A DNA stretch of 64,000 nt from Haberlea rhodopensis (Eukaryota > Streptophyta > Magnoliopsida > Lamiales > Gesneriaceae), in contig CAJQUN010000035.1 of the NCBI GenBank assembly GCA_907163345.1, forward strand, positions 3,903,973 to 3,967,972. Reading direction: 5' to 3'. Below the pieces are notes generated by a model. It searched no databases. It was given only the letters and a program-made list of their open reading frames with translations, and was not told the origin of the DNA. Positions 22,515 through 36,900 of the stretch are shown piece after piece; position 1 is the stretch's first letter; every line of letters starts with the position of its first letter. Made by a program: the position numbers and the translations under genes.

Positions 22515-25500
22515 ATGGCTTCCAGTCAATCGACAGCAATCAGCGGAGCTGCCGCCGAAGAAGCGGCTGAGAGTACATTGGAGCTTCAAGGTGAAGACGC
22601 AGCCGAAGCCTTCGACGGAGACGACGACGCTTCGACCGAGGTTATGGATGGAGCGGAAGCTGCGGGGGTGGATGAAAAGGAGAAGGAATTGGCTGAATTG
22701 AAGGCGAAGTGGCCGGGATGGCCTGGTTACTCGGTATTTAGAGTAGTGGTGCCGGTGCTGAAGGTGGGCGGTATTATTGGGCGGAAGGGAGATATCATTA
22801 AGAAACTCGTTGAGGATACGCGTGCTAGGATTCGTGTTCTCGACGGACCTGCTACCTCTCCTGATCGCATTGTAATGTCCTTTCATCTCCTTCTCTGTAC
22901 TCGGACGCAGAAATAAATGAGTGCAGTTATTTTTAGGCATCTTGGGGTTTTGTTTTTGTTGGTTTGGTGAATCGGTAAATTTGGGGCCTTTTCTGATCAA
23001 TGGGGTTCTGATTTCTTTGTTGGTCTGCTCTGTTTGTTAGGAATCTTAGAATAATTTGATTCATTTCAAGGGTTTTTAGTGTTCCAAAGAAATCTGGACA
23101 TTATCATTGGGCTTGCTTTTGGTAGTTCGGGGATTTTTGTTTTCTCGCAACCATTATTTTCGTGCTACGAGTATGAAATTCCGTTAAGGCTACTGTGTCC
23201 GAATGTGAATTTAATGTAGTCTATATACTGTTTTCGAGCTTATTTTGGTTGTGTTTGAACGTGAATAACGTATAATGAACTTGAGGATAAGGGGGCATGG
23301 ATAATGATTAGTAGCTAAGAACTGACTAATAAACTGAAAATATCAGTTGAAGAGTGTCCATTAATGGAGCTATACTTGTCCTTTATGCCGTGCTGAAGAC
23401 ACTTTCAGTTTTATGGAAAGGATTACTCCTGTTTGATGAAATATGCGAGTAATTCATGGTCACTTTACAATGAGAATATCCATGGTACACACTACACACG
23501 TGTTCAACGCGAGAAATTAAAAGCTGTAAAAATATATATTTCATTATTATAGATAGATGGCTTGATATCAGCTAAGTGTTTCCGTTGAAAACATGTGTAT
23601 GAATTGTTTGAAATGTAGAAATAATGTTTCCTATCAACATAGATAACCAAAATTGAGTTCCATTATATGTCTGTCATTACATGCGAAATACTTCAGATGT
23701 ACTTCATCTAATAGTAAATACTCTAGATTTACTTTAGTTCTAGGACAAGATATTTTTTTAATAATTATTTTTTGCAGGTTGATTACCGTTCAATCTTCGT
23801 TGACCTAATTTTTTTTCCGTTGCTATTTTTTTTTTTTGATCAGACAAGATATATATATTATAAAATAGATGCGAAAGCATCGAAAAAGTTACTTTTTTCC
23901 GTTGCTATTGATCTTCGACAGTTTTTTTAATGAACTTGTGTTTTATATTTTTACTAACATACTAATAGAAACTTACATTTCCATGCGGTTCAAGTATGAT
24001 ACAATGTATTTTAAGATAGCCATATAGGACCGGTATAATATTTTAAGACAATTGATTATATAGGGCCAGTAGTTTCTTTTCTCATTATAACTGCTTATCT
24101 AGTTACGTTGTTCCAGTCATAAAAGCACAGTGCTTCCATAGATGTAGTGGACCGGAGCAAGAAAAATCTTCAGATGAAGAAACAGGATGAAACATTTTAC
24201 CTCTTTTGTATCAGCAAGCAAATATGGTAATCACTGTTGCTTGTTTTTGTTCTAGTCCAAGCTTTGCCTGATGAATAGTATTCAGGTCACCTGATCACAT
24301 TCTTATTTCATGTTTCACCCACTTTTAATAAATTCGCGTTTCTGTTGAATGAATGGTATCTCCTTGCTTTGGCCCCTTTTAATGGTCTACTATTGGTTTT
24401 CTTTGTCAAGAGTTGTTTTCCTCATTATTCCAGTTGCTATCATTGAAAACTTCTCTGCTCTATCCATTGTTGGTTTTAGTTGATCTCTCCAACCTGATTA
24501 TGGATTTGGTATTCGTGTTTTTCAGGTTTTGATATCTGGGAAGGATGAACCAGAAGCAGCAGTGCCTCCAGCAACGGATGCCATAATAAGAATCTTCAAA
24601 CGTGTCAATGGACTGCTTGAGGATGATGGTGATGGAAAGGCCCTTGGTTCTACTGGTGCTGCATTTTGTTCGTTTCGTTTGTTGGTGGCATCGACACAGG
24701 CCACTAGTTTAATAGGCAAGCACGGCTCTGTCATCAAGTTTATCCAAGAAAGCACGGGTGCTACCATACGGGTGCTTTCTAGTGGTATTATGACTTACTT
24801 TTAGACATATATTCCTATTGCTTTAATCATTTTCCTTATTAAGCTTCCTGGTTTTTTAAACAGCCTCTGATTGATCTGAAGGATTGCAATTACAATGCAT
24901 TCTTATAATTGATCAATTAAGGCTGTGTATATGAACTCATAAACTGGGGTGCAGGGAAATAATTTTTCTTTCACGAAGCATGATGTTATTGACATAACCA
25001 GGTTGAAAAAAAGACCATTATTTTCGAATGATAATTTGAACTAAACTTGGTAAAATCTATATCCCAACACCTTCAGTAAAATTTCCCGCCCTGAGAAGAA
25101 TGCCATGATGCTCTATCTTGTTATTTGCAGATGAATTGCCAGTTTATTCTAGTTCTGATGAAAGGGTTGTCGATTTACAAGGAGAAGCTGCCAAAGTTCT
25201 AAAAGGTTTGGAAGCTGTGGTGGGTCACCTGAGGAAGTTTTTGTTGGATCATACTGTTCTTCCCTTATTTGAGAAGAGTGTAAGTTCCTGGTAGGTTTAA
25301 TGTTCCCCTGCGATCATGAGACCATAGTGATAATGTGTCACTCGTTTTGCAGTATAATGCTCCAGCAACTCAGGAACGGCAAGTAGAAACTTGGAGTGAG
25401 AAGACATCACTGCATACTACACCGCAAACAACAATAGGCTCCGATTGCCCTGTTTCTTTGAAGCGAGATTCACTCTTTATTGACCGAGAAAGCCATATAG

Positions 25501-26312
25501 AATCCTGTTTCAATTCGTCCAGGCTTTCAGTGTATGGAGCAGACCATGGACTTGGAAGTCGGTTTTCAGCAATAGGACATTCCGGTGGACCTATTGTAAC
25601 TCAGGTTTGCACATGTCTTTAAGTGTTACTTCTGTTTATTTAGCAGTTATGCAGTATTGTTTGCAATGTTTCTCCCTCATATGCATTTTGATTCCTTGTT
25701 GCAGGTTGCACAGACGATGCAAGTACCCCTTGCTTATGCAGAGGATATAATTGGAGTTCAGGGATCAAATATTGATTACATTAGAATCACTAGTGGTGCC
25801 ACTCTTACTGTGCAAGAGAGTAGGGGCCCGCGTGATGAAATCACTGTGGAAATAAGAGGCACCTCTTCACAAGTTCAAGTAGCTCAGCAACTTATTCAGG
25901 TGAAGATGTGTTTTTTTTTTGTTCTTCCGCTTCGCTGATCATCATCATAAACGCAGAGCTGCTGCCACCTTGTTTAAGGACCAAGTTGGGGCTTAGAAAC
26001 TAAGTCAAATGTTAATGAATAATGATGTTTGATAACAATATGGTTTAAAGTTACTATTTATACAAATGGCCCCATTGTTAACTAAAGATCGAAAAGGTTG
26101 AATAACGATGAATATCAATATTACTTTATGTTATGCAGGATTTCACCACTGGTCATAGAGAGCAACTTCCAGGGAGCTATGGCAAGCTCGAATCCAGTTT
26201 GCGGCATTCCTACTCTCAGTTAGGTAGCAGTTCTTACTCATCTTTAACTGGGCAACCGTATTCTAGCTATGGATCGTCTGGTGTTGGTGGATATAGTAAC
26301 TTTAGGCTGTGA
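22515..26312 (+). CDS. PEP: KH-domain RNA-binding protein, PEPPER-like
   Basis: Six exons (22515-22871, 24526-24784, 25131-25279, 25353-25604, 25705-25899, 26139-26312) give 461 residues. Three KH domains are readable. KH1 (residues about 73-145) has IIGRKGD after the conserved KWPGWPG leader, KH2 has LIGKHGS, and KH3 near the C-terminus has IIGVQGS. The N-terminus is acidic; the C-terminus is Ser/Tyr/Gly-rich. Domain order and linker text (VDLQGEA, VGHLRKFLLDHTVLPLFEK, YAEDIIGVQG) match Arabidopsis PEPPER, a nuclear protein acting in pistil development and FLC control. The related FLK is a weaker match. The exon 2 donor could be at 24785 (preferred; continues SSDELPVY) or after 24781 in another phase. 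Intron 1 is long (1.65 kb). No damage is seen. Confidence 0.9.
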
Positions 26313-27943
26313 TGAATTAGCTCGAGTGGTTCTTAGGCAAAAGCTCGTAAACCCATCCTCATCTTTTGCATCACCACCATATTCCTGCTATCCTGATGTT
26401 GGAGGTTACAATTGCTTTATTTTATGATGATATACTCGGCTGGATTCTGGGCTCTTGAAACTTTCCTTTCAATTATTTTATTTATCCCAGCTATAAAATG
26501 TAAAGCAGAGGATCGAACATGGAGAGAAAACTGTTGTTGCTTGTAGTTTGCTATATGGATTTACTTTGTATAATTTGTTTCGACTTCGGAAGTGAGCCTA
26601 TGGCGCAGACTCGTAAGCTAGAGTATGGTAACGCACAACGGGCTAAAATTCAAATTTTGGGCTCGCTGGGTTAGGCTCTCCATTAGCATTTATCAACCAT
26701 ATGATATTTGCTTCGCTCCATGCGATGAGACCAATGTCAAGTTACTCATGCGCTGATTAGTGTCTAGTGTACCAGATTTGACAATTTAAAACATAGTCTC
26801 GAATTAACTTCATTTGTGAAGTTTAGTTACCGGGCATACTGAATTTTATGTATATATTATAATTGCTAAAATTATGATACACCAAATTATTAGCAAAGTC
26901 TAAAAGTTAAGTTTTGCACGTAAAATATAATAGAAACCTAATGGGTTTCACCATTGTAAGATAATGAAATATTTTAGAAAATACAAAAACATAAATTAAA
27001 GTAAATATGAATCAGCTATCGCAAATCAAATCACTTATTTTTGACGTGATAATCGACCAGTATTTTTTTGCCTAACTATTATTAGGTGAACTCTCTAAAA
27101 TCAAGATAAAATAATTCGATATGTTCTTGGGCGTTGTCAAAATGTTAGGAAGATATTTTAACTCCTACCTCGGTCAAATGTGGGGGTACCCGAACCCGGT
27201 CGGGTAACACATTCAAAACCGCACCAACCGGAAAACAAAACTTTACCCGAACCGGAATTTTTTTAAAACTACCCAACCTGATCGGATAATATCCGATCGG
27301 GTCGGGTACCCTGCCCACCCCAACTAGCAAGCGTTGCTGGAGCAGCCCATCGACAAGAAAATGCTCTAAATTTATATAAATCATAAATTCCAAACTTGAA
27401 ACACAATTTAAATTTCTGGTTTCATCAACTTTTTAAATCCGTCTATATCCCATAAGAATACAAGAAATTGGTATCTCAGTCGCTCGTAATCAGACAAAAA
27501 TTAAAAAAGAAATCGTGGAGGTAAAGCAAACTAACTAACCTTAATGGTTCCAGTGTATACATAGAAAAGAAAACAAGGAATGGAGACTTCAAAAATTACG
27601 AAGACTTCGGAGTACAAAAATGATAAAGCATGCATAACTCAACACTTTTGACCAAATGAAAAGTTGATTAGGTTTAACATTTTTTTCGTTACCTTAAAAG
27701 TATGCATTATTGCGAAACTTACAAATGTGGTTCGAAGGCAAAGGAGTTAGAGAGGGTAGAAAAAACTAAAAATCGGGGATCGGTGCTTAAAGGGGATGGG
27801 CTGATCTCATATATACAACGAATGATACTAATAATCGAGCATTCTACACTACATCTGTGTGTGTACCTATATATATTATTTTTAAAAAAAATAATGTACA
27901 GATGGTTTACTGGCAATCTAAATTAGTAAAGAATTAGGAGGTT
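26313..27943. other. 3' UTR, then intergenic DNA with one GGGTACCCG-type repeat
   Basis: No gene is visible. Around 27170-27330 there is a patch rich in GGGTACCCG/CGGGTCGGGTACCC with inverted partners, probably a small non-autonomous element. The remainder is AT-rich. The open frames here show no known motifs. Confidence 0.4.
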
Positions 27944-30900
27944 TCAAGAAGAGTTGCCTTCTATACATTCTGAATTATCTAAATTCGTATCAAGTTCAAG
28001 TAAAGGTCTTAGCATTGTTTCTACCTGATGGCTCTGTAACTTGGCATCCTCAATAATCATGGATAAAGCATGCTTGCAAGTGTCCTCGTCCCGAAATGCT
28101 AGAATCCACTTTCCATCTAGCAAAGCTTTTGATTTTATTTTCTCGTGGTTTGCATACTTGCTGGTGTCGGAGAAAGGGAATGAGGATGTACGGATCCGAA
28201 GGTGCAACCACCTTAAATGCTTATCGTCTATTCTAGGCTGCAACGGGATAAATCATACGTGTCAAATGTTATCTGATATGTAAATGAACAGTCTCAAATA
28301 CATGTTGAAATTCAGACGTAAAAATTTGTTTAAGACTAAATTTCTTGGGAAGCGATTGGTTTTGGGAGACGATCCTTCCAATTTAAGTTGTTTGGCAGAA
28401 TGAATATAGTGCAATAGCAAGACTCACGTTACATCCAGCTAACGAGGTAACAACTCGGACAACTCCATAGCGTGGTTTCATGGGTAATTCCTCTGCAAGA
28501 ACAAGCCACCCAGAGGTTCCCATAGTGACTGACAGAAAATGAAAATGGCGTTCTTTCCCCCTTTCAAATGCGATTCTACATGGCACAGCATCAACTGCAG
28601 AAGGATGACATAAGCATTTCTATACTGAAAGTATAATTGCATGTATAGATGGATGATCTGTTACTAACTGCATGCCAAAATTCATCAGAAGTAGAAAGGA
28701 AGAAAACGAACAATTATATAAAAAACGATGATAAAATAGGTAAAAATGGTATTAAATACCAAGATTTATTTCAGTGCTTGGCTTTGGTCCTGGTGGATTT
28801 ACACCAGCATTCTTCGCTCTAGATTTTTCTGAAACTTCAGCTGCCGAGAGCAGAGGAGGTTGATCGGGGAATACTCTCCCAAGGGAGAAAATGTGGAGAT
28901 GATGAAGCAGTACATATACCTGGGTAGGGGAGAAAATACTTAGCCATAATGATAAACACTAAAATGAATTGCATTGATAATAGTTCATTGCGACAATCAG
29001 GAGTTCCGAGTGTGCTTAGCACACACTTTTAAGAGAGAAAAATTATGTTCCACTAATATTTAACAACAATATCATAACAAGAACTTTTCTTCAGCACAAC
29101 CTTCACTGTCTCACACATTCCTTCACCAGCAGTAAAAGATGATTCGCTGGAAGTAAGCTCTGTTAGCAAAAGAGGTGAATCATTTAAAGCATGCACATCG
29201 ATGTGAAAAGGTATTAAAATATTCTAAATTTGTGTAATGTGAAAGTATGACAGAGAGAGGTGATACCTTCGGAGATAGATTTGTGTTGTGGCAAAAGTAT
29301 AGACTTTGGATCTTTTCGAGAAGGAGATTCAATTGCTACAGGAAATGACTATGTTATCCAATTATGTTCGTAGACTTCATGCAAAGCTATCCTCTGTTAA
29401 AGCAGAAAAAACAACAAACCTCTTTTGCACTTTCTCCACTCATCACAAAGTACTGTCACCAACAGATCAGACCAAGTTCCTCTTGTCTCCTCTAGAACAC
29501 GATTATTACAATTGTAGAGTGAATCCTAAGCAAAAAAGACCATCTTCAAATTCCATAAGGAAAAATTCATACTGCCGCTAAATACAGCTTAACATGGAGC
29601 ACAAGTAAAAATAAGAGGCTTTTAGTCTTCACTAGTCATGGATCCACGAGGCACCAGAAGTAAGCTACTTCACATGTGAATGTTATTAAAATAAGTGACC
29701 AGATGGCATAAGCACTTTAATTTCCTTGAACAATGACTCACTTTAAGTAATCTAAGATGGCAGCTGTTAAACTCTCCCTCACTATGAAGTAGCAGCTGTC
29801 GCAAAAGCCAACCACCATCCCACAATGTTTCTGCAGAGATATTTGACCTGCAGAAGAGACCGACCAGTGTATCGAGTACCTAATAATAAGAAAATCATAT
29901 TCAAGAACATTAGTTCAATGGAAAATACAGGAAAATAGAGAGCTTTCCTAATCAAACGAAAGGCAGCCCTAATCTGATGCTCATCCTCATGCACTGTACA
30001 TATAAATTGGTCCTGATCGAATTCTTCTCTTTTACTTGGGTTATCCACTCGGCTCACATGTTTTATTTGGTTTCACTAGGTATTAGACCAATTAAAGAAA
30101 AGCATCAATATAAGCAAAAATAATTGAAACTGCCCTAGCAGACTGCATATGCATTTGACCAGGTCTGACTGGCAAGATATTAAAAACAGAAATCTGATTC
30201 TCTCCCTTGTGGGCTAAAAGTTTTTAGCTTTGCATGATTTCAAATAACTTTAGAGCTTCCAGGGTACATATAACACAGTATAGTCAATCATTGCAGGTTG
30301 TCACTAGTTCTGATTCATGCACTTTCTCTTTCTACAAGTCATAACAGTTACATGCAAGAAAACAAGGAATCTAATATTTTATCCTTGGCTCAATAATTTT
30401 TCAGAAATCAAGATAACGTTCTTTGTTTATTTTAGAGGAATATTTCAAATATCCTTGCAATGGCTTGCTTCGGCACTTACCAACTAATATCTGAAGAACG
30501 CCGTGTAGGATGGATTAGTTTTCAGTAAACAGAATCTCTAGGTTAACAGCCAAAGAAGGAAGATATTTGCAATCCTTTCAAGCTAGTTTCAATTGACTGA
30601 ACCAAATAAAAGAACGGGAAAGAGCATTTCCGCTGGGAGTGAATGAGAAGAAGCAAGCTGGAGGAACATTGAGGGGTAACAAAAGATTACGAGTGAGGAG
30701 TTTCCAGAACAAAAAGGCAGTTCTCTAAGCCATTCATGCTTGTAGAACATCAATGATCAGATTATTTTAGGCTCTCTGATTGGTAAACGGGGGTGGGATA
30801 TCATGGGTGGGGTAGATGCACTTTGGTTAAAAATTCTTGCATCAAAATATGGTCCAATGTCAAGTGGTCTAATTTTTTCGAGGAATGTTGCTATCTCATC

Positions 30901-33900
30901 TAATTATTCTATTTGGTGGAGAGATATCAGGAATCTACTTTTCGTTGATCCTAATGGTTGATTCCGTAGGGGTGTGTGTAAAAGAGTGGGAAATGGGGCC
31001 CGGACTAGTTTCTGGAAAGATGTTTGGGTGGGGAAGAGAGTTTACAAAATCGATTTCCTAGATTGACATCAATGGCTAGGAACAGTAATATTTTAGTAAG
31101 TGAGATGGGTTTATGGGAGGAAGGTGTTTGGCGTTGGACTTGGGATTGGAGGAGAGATTTATTCACTTGGGAAGAGGAATTATGCTCACATTTTTGTTCA
31201 TGTCTTAACAGGGTCAATCTTATACAGGGTTTGGAGGACAGATGGGAATGACATGAGATTTCGAGGCAATTTTCAGTCGCCTCCGCTTATTGCAGTTTGC
31301 AAGATGATGGTTCACAGGAGGAGGAGTACGATCACAACGATTGCGTACAGCCTTGGGAAACTATGGCGCCAACAAAAGTATCCATTCTAGTTTGGAGAAT
31401 TTTCAGAGATTGTATACCTTCGAAGGTCAATCTTCAAAGACGGAACATTATTTCAGGGCAGCAGTATATCAATTGCGACCGCTGTTTATCTCTAGAGGAA
31501 TCTACTGTTCATTTGTTCTTCTCGTGCTCGTTTTCATATGACATTTGGATGAAGTGCTATCAATGGCTGGGGTTTCAGATGGTTCTCAGCATGGATCCTA
31601 ACACGTATTTATCTCAACATAAGGCGTTATGGTCTCACAAAAGGAATTGGAAAGAATGGGCATCTATTTGGCACGCTGTTATTTGGACATTGTGGATGGA
31701 TAAAAATAGAAGGGTCTTCAATACAGACGCGGATAGAGAGGAAGATTTGCTAGATTCAATCAAGTTTAGAAGCTGGAGTTGGATAAAATTTAGGGGTTCT
31801 AGATTGTTACATTATGCTTTTGTTGATTGGGCTCGTGAGCCGATATTTTGTCTTCTAGATTAAATCTTAGGATTTTAATTTTTATGTAAAACTTCGGAGT
31901 ATCTCTTATGCTCTTTTATTTTTAATAATATTTATATTTTCCTGATAAAAATTTAAGCTCTCTGATATTTCATCATATCAGGACATTTTACACAGATTTC
32001 CTTGATATAGAAATTATAAACACCATAAAGCTAATGGAAAAACTCATGAGCTCTTTAATATATCACCAAATGAAGCATATATATCTATACTACTAATATT
32101 ACATTATTAAGTTACTACACTAGGTAGTATCTGGTAACTACCTCTGATTTATAAAACACAAACAAAGTTTTCCTTCAAAATGCCATCTTCCCCGTTATCT
32201 ATGGTAAATCATTAAGTAAAAGACCCAGTAATTGCCCATGGGCTCTGAAACACACCTTATTTTCTTACTCAAAATGCCTCTTCTCCACATAACAAATAAA
32301 AATTTAAACACAAATTAAAAGAATTACTTCAACAGTAACATATACACAAAAATTTGACGTACCATATATTATACTGTATTATTAACTAAGGGACATTATA
32401 AAAACTACATTTGATATCTACAATACAGCAATTTTCCCCAAAATGCCCTTTCCAATATTCCCATTATGTTTTCAAGAAAGCAAAACATGACAAAATTAAT
32501 AAGTCAAGCTAGCATTCTAAAAAGCGCGAATAAGACAGATTAAGTGTAAACCGGAATAAAAAGCTTCGATTAGGGCGAAAACTAGAAAAACGGTCAACCT
32601 TAGGTTGATCGCATTAAGCGCGAAAAAATGTGAGCTTTCTAGATAACATTTTTAAGTTGACTTTTAACTTTTTTTGGATTTTAAGTTGACTTTTAATTTC
32701 TTTGACAAAATTTAACTATTAAATTTTAAATAATAAATATTCTATAACATAAAGCTTTAAACAAAAATACTCTACGGGTACAGAAATAAAAACTGCCCCA
32801 AATACTTCCATTCTTCATACTAGAGACATCACTTGACCCAATAGCGACCGGCGACCCTCCACACAATTGTAGCTACCGGTCGAAAGTTAACAACTTTAAT
32901 TGATAAAGTTTTTAAACAAAAAAACCCTAAAGATCTAGTTGAACGGTGATTTTCTATTAATTTATGATTTATGCTATCCGTTGTTGCATATTGTACTATA
33001 ATATATGGTTTTTAATTGCAATGTTCAGCGCAGAGAACGTCCTTATATTTGGTTATCTTCTTTTCTATTATAGTACGGAGGTTTAGGATATTTGGTACCT
33101 ACCCAGATAAGATTCGATTGTTGATTCAATGATTCATAATTATATGCTTTGATATTTTTATATATTTTAATGATTACCCGTTACAGACCCAAGTGTTTTG
33201 GACCCTTACCAATAGGATGAGCATTCAGTTGATTCGGTTACAGACCGAACTGAACAAATTAATTTTTTTGGTCACAGACCAACTTTTTGTGAAAACTGAA
33301 TAAATTGAACCGAATAAAAAAATCGGTTAACTCAGTCAGCGATCAAACTAGCCTAATTTTAAAGAAAATTTTAAAACAAAAAAAGGGAGAAACCGATGTT
33401 TTAAAATTTGCTTGTATCGGTTAAAAGCAATTTTTTAAATCCATAACCGAAACCAAACCGTATTATCCGTTTTTCAAAATTAAAACCAAATTTCTGAATT
33501 AATTCGGTTCTGTTGGCCGATAAAACCTATGTGAGGGGTGAATGAAGTGTGATGAATGGGGATATTGTTCGTTATTCAGTTTACATGTTTTTGGTGAGGT
33601 TACTACCTTGAGCTAGGGAGTGAAACTTGTACCGAGGGAAACCCTGGGTGTTAGTTTCAGTTTACAAATTCAATATACTATCGATATATTTCATATTATT
33701 GTTCTTGCATTCATTCTTTAGTTTCTAATTTCATTAACAAATTCAGAAGACCATAACATTATCCTTGATAGTAAGAAAGTTTCTGAGATTTATACATCTT
33801 TCTTAGATCTTATGTATTTATGTGTTATTTAATTTATTGATTGATTTGATATAATTAAACTATAGTAAAAACGAAAAATATTTTTTCACGCTTAATCTCG

Positions 33901-36900
33901 TACTAAACCCACTCAAACTTGTAAAGCTTGAAGTTTGACCGTGACGCTTTGTCACACTTTGCGCTCTTTAGAACCTTGATTCAGATACAAAATTTAACGT
34001 GAAAAGATTACTCCAAACGTGATTATACTCACAAAAATGTATTGTACATATTATTATACGCTTATGTTATTGTGTATATGTGCCCATTGTGGATTAAAGA
34101 TCACTAGCATAAAGTGCGGGTTAAATTAATAAGATGCAGTAAAAATTAAGGGTTAAAAAATGATTCATTAGATTTAAACATCAAACGCATACTTGGAATC
34201 TGTGCACGCGAGGGCTAGCTTCAACATCTGGGCATGCATATGAAACTCCATAGTGATCCTGCCAAGCAAGATCGAGTTAAAACATATCATACTTTAAGTA
34301 GTCACTTGTTTCAACAATGTGTATGAAACTAAATATTATTGTGCTTAGCTACAAATTGAAACAATTGAAGTTCAAAGACCAATTAATTGTAAAAGAAATA
34401 ATGCAAGTGACCTACGAGATTTACTACAATTATCGGCTTGAAATGACAATTTATGACATTTGGCAACTTGTAAACATGAAGGGAACAGCATTTCACCGAG
34501 TGATGGTTGCTTGAGAAATGCTATCCAATGAGTGTATGACTTTATACCATCTAAGATGAAAAGATATTCTGGTAAAGCAGACAAGTTTCATTTACGGCAA
34601 ATATAATATCAGCTAAAATACGTTGCTAATGGTAACCCGTCATCAATAAATAGTCTCCAAATTAAGCAAAAACTATTTTCAAAAGGTCTACATGAGGAAA
34701 ATATAAAAGTTGCAATCAACACTGATTTGCTATCAGATAAATATAAAATTTGATGCTGCCGTTAAAAATCACTCTCAAGTCCAGAAACATTTAGATGGTG
34801 AGGTAGTAAGAGCAGGTGCAAAAGAACATATACCCTCAACTTTTGCAGATAGAAATCAAGGTCGGTACTGATGCCATCTTTGATCACATTACTTCCCGAA
34901 GAAAAGAGTTGTTCTTCATCAGAATCTTCCCCAACCAAGGCTTGCTGCAATCACACAAGAAAAGAAGTACCGTCCATCAACCAATTGCATCGACATAATT
35001 TTGTTTCACAAACAAAGAAAACGTTCAGCATAGTAGAAGTTCCCCAATAAACATCATGGCTTCATTTCAAGACTCTAAACAAGTAAGGACAAGTGCCTGA
35101 ATTACAATGAAATTGTAGAAAATACAAGTTTCAGCATAATGTAAACTTGTTTTACTTTGTTTCTGAAAATTGTAATAAACTTTCTAGCCATTTTCCAAGA
35201 GGGAAATAGACAACGGAAAAGGCATTCACTTACTTCTTGCCTTCAAAAATATAAAAAAACAGGAAGATTTTAACCACACCTTCTCATATGAATACCCTTC
35301 CCCTTAAATTCTCCTTTAAACAGGACAATGACTTTCAAAATTTTCTTATTTTTACTTCCAAAACAAAGTTCCATGCAAGTTTTCTATTCCCCAAACAATG
35401 ACAATGAAGAAGTATCACCACCACATACCAAGAGCTGCTTCTTATGCTGCTTGCGTCGTGGAAGTATGCCAAGAGCATCTACCGTTGATTCATCCAGTTC
35501 TGTAGAAGCATAAATTACTAAAAGGTTATGCCTCAATCGAAAGATTACGCTATGAATTTGATATCTTTCATTTTTAACATGTGGTTTCAAATTGCATTAA
35601 CTTTTAGCCAATGAAAATTGTAAGTTCCAATTCACGCCAAATAATCCATCATTTGTTTTAATATTTTTCTGAAGAATTTTATGTCTCTCTAAAATAGTGA
35701 ATAGAAAAATAATTCAACCCAAATACAATATAAGTATGTTGTACGTGAGCATCAGGTCAGTAGCACAATAAGAGTTGCCATAGAACCTTTAGTCTGTAAT
35801 AAGGTAGCAAGCACACTTAAACAGCCTGAAACTTGAACATTGTTGCCGCTGTTAACAAAAGAAAGCAAAGCCTCCCTGCATGATTTGCATGAACAGTAAG
35901 TAATACTTAAATTTGCATGATGAATTATCTTAATCTTGGCATTTTTAATTTAGGTACCACGAAGATGAAAGAAAATTTAAATAATTTCAAAACTCGTCAG
36001 AATTATCAATCTCAAATTAACACCAAGATATTACAATCTTCTTTAAGGAGGAACATTACGGGATGGAAGGACAACAAATACCTGCTAGGTACTTTCCAAA
36101 TCTTACTTGAAACAAGAGATATCAAGCAAATACCATCTCAAATTTCTGGCTCAAATAACGTGGACAATGGAGGAAATATATGTGAAGTTGATGTTGAAAA
36201 ACACATTCAACGACACTCAACTAAAAAGAGATTTGACAATTATTCAAACTATATATGCATGCCTCATATGAGATGAAAAGCTATTGTATGAAATTGAACA
36301 AGATTGACAGTATTAGTTACCTAGGAGCAAATGGAGTACTACAACCATGCCCCAAGGTACCATTTTCTGGATGGTGTTGCGAAGAACTAGTTGTTGGAAT
36401 TGTAACAAGCAAACTTCCAGCATCAGGCACTAAACTGTGATTAATAGCATTAGAATTTTGATTAGCATCTGAAGAACCATGTTCCAATGTATAACCATTG
36501 GTTTTAGCTACGGCATCTTGATCGAAGTTCTCTGTACGGCATAGAAGAGCAGCAGCTACAGTGTTTGCCAGATCTTTGATTTTGACTATGCGCAAAATGC
36601 AACAAAGTAAATACAAAGAAGTGACAGCACCAAGTCTTGTTTCCTGAATTACATTCAGAGAATCACAACAAAAGTCTTTGTATTAAAAAAAGGCCGTAAA
36701 AAATCATGACAATGGGGAAATATTTATTTAGTAAATAAATATTTGACAGAGGATGAGAAAATGAAATTTATCTTGTATACATCGACTGTTTCAATCCTCA
36801 AAGAAGGAAGAACCAATGGAAATATCAATAGATTCAAAATGTTGTCCATTATTAGCCTCCCAACATCAGGAATCCCAGCAGAGACAACATCGCTGAAATA

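Noticed and set aside
22440..23000. 186-codon minus-strand frame over the first exon of the KH gene
   Set aside because: Antisense to a well-supported exon and without known motifs.
29782..30057. 91-codon minus-strand frame read as part of TT9
   Set aside because: Its own frame does not match TT9. The correct exon (29879-29742) uses another frame of the same DNA, giving VLDTLVGLFCR.
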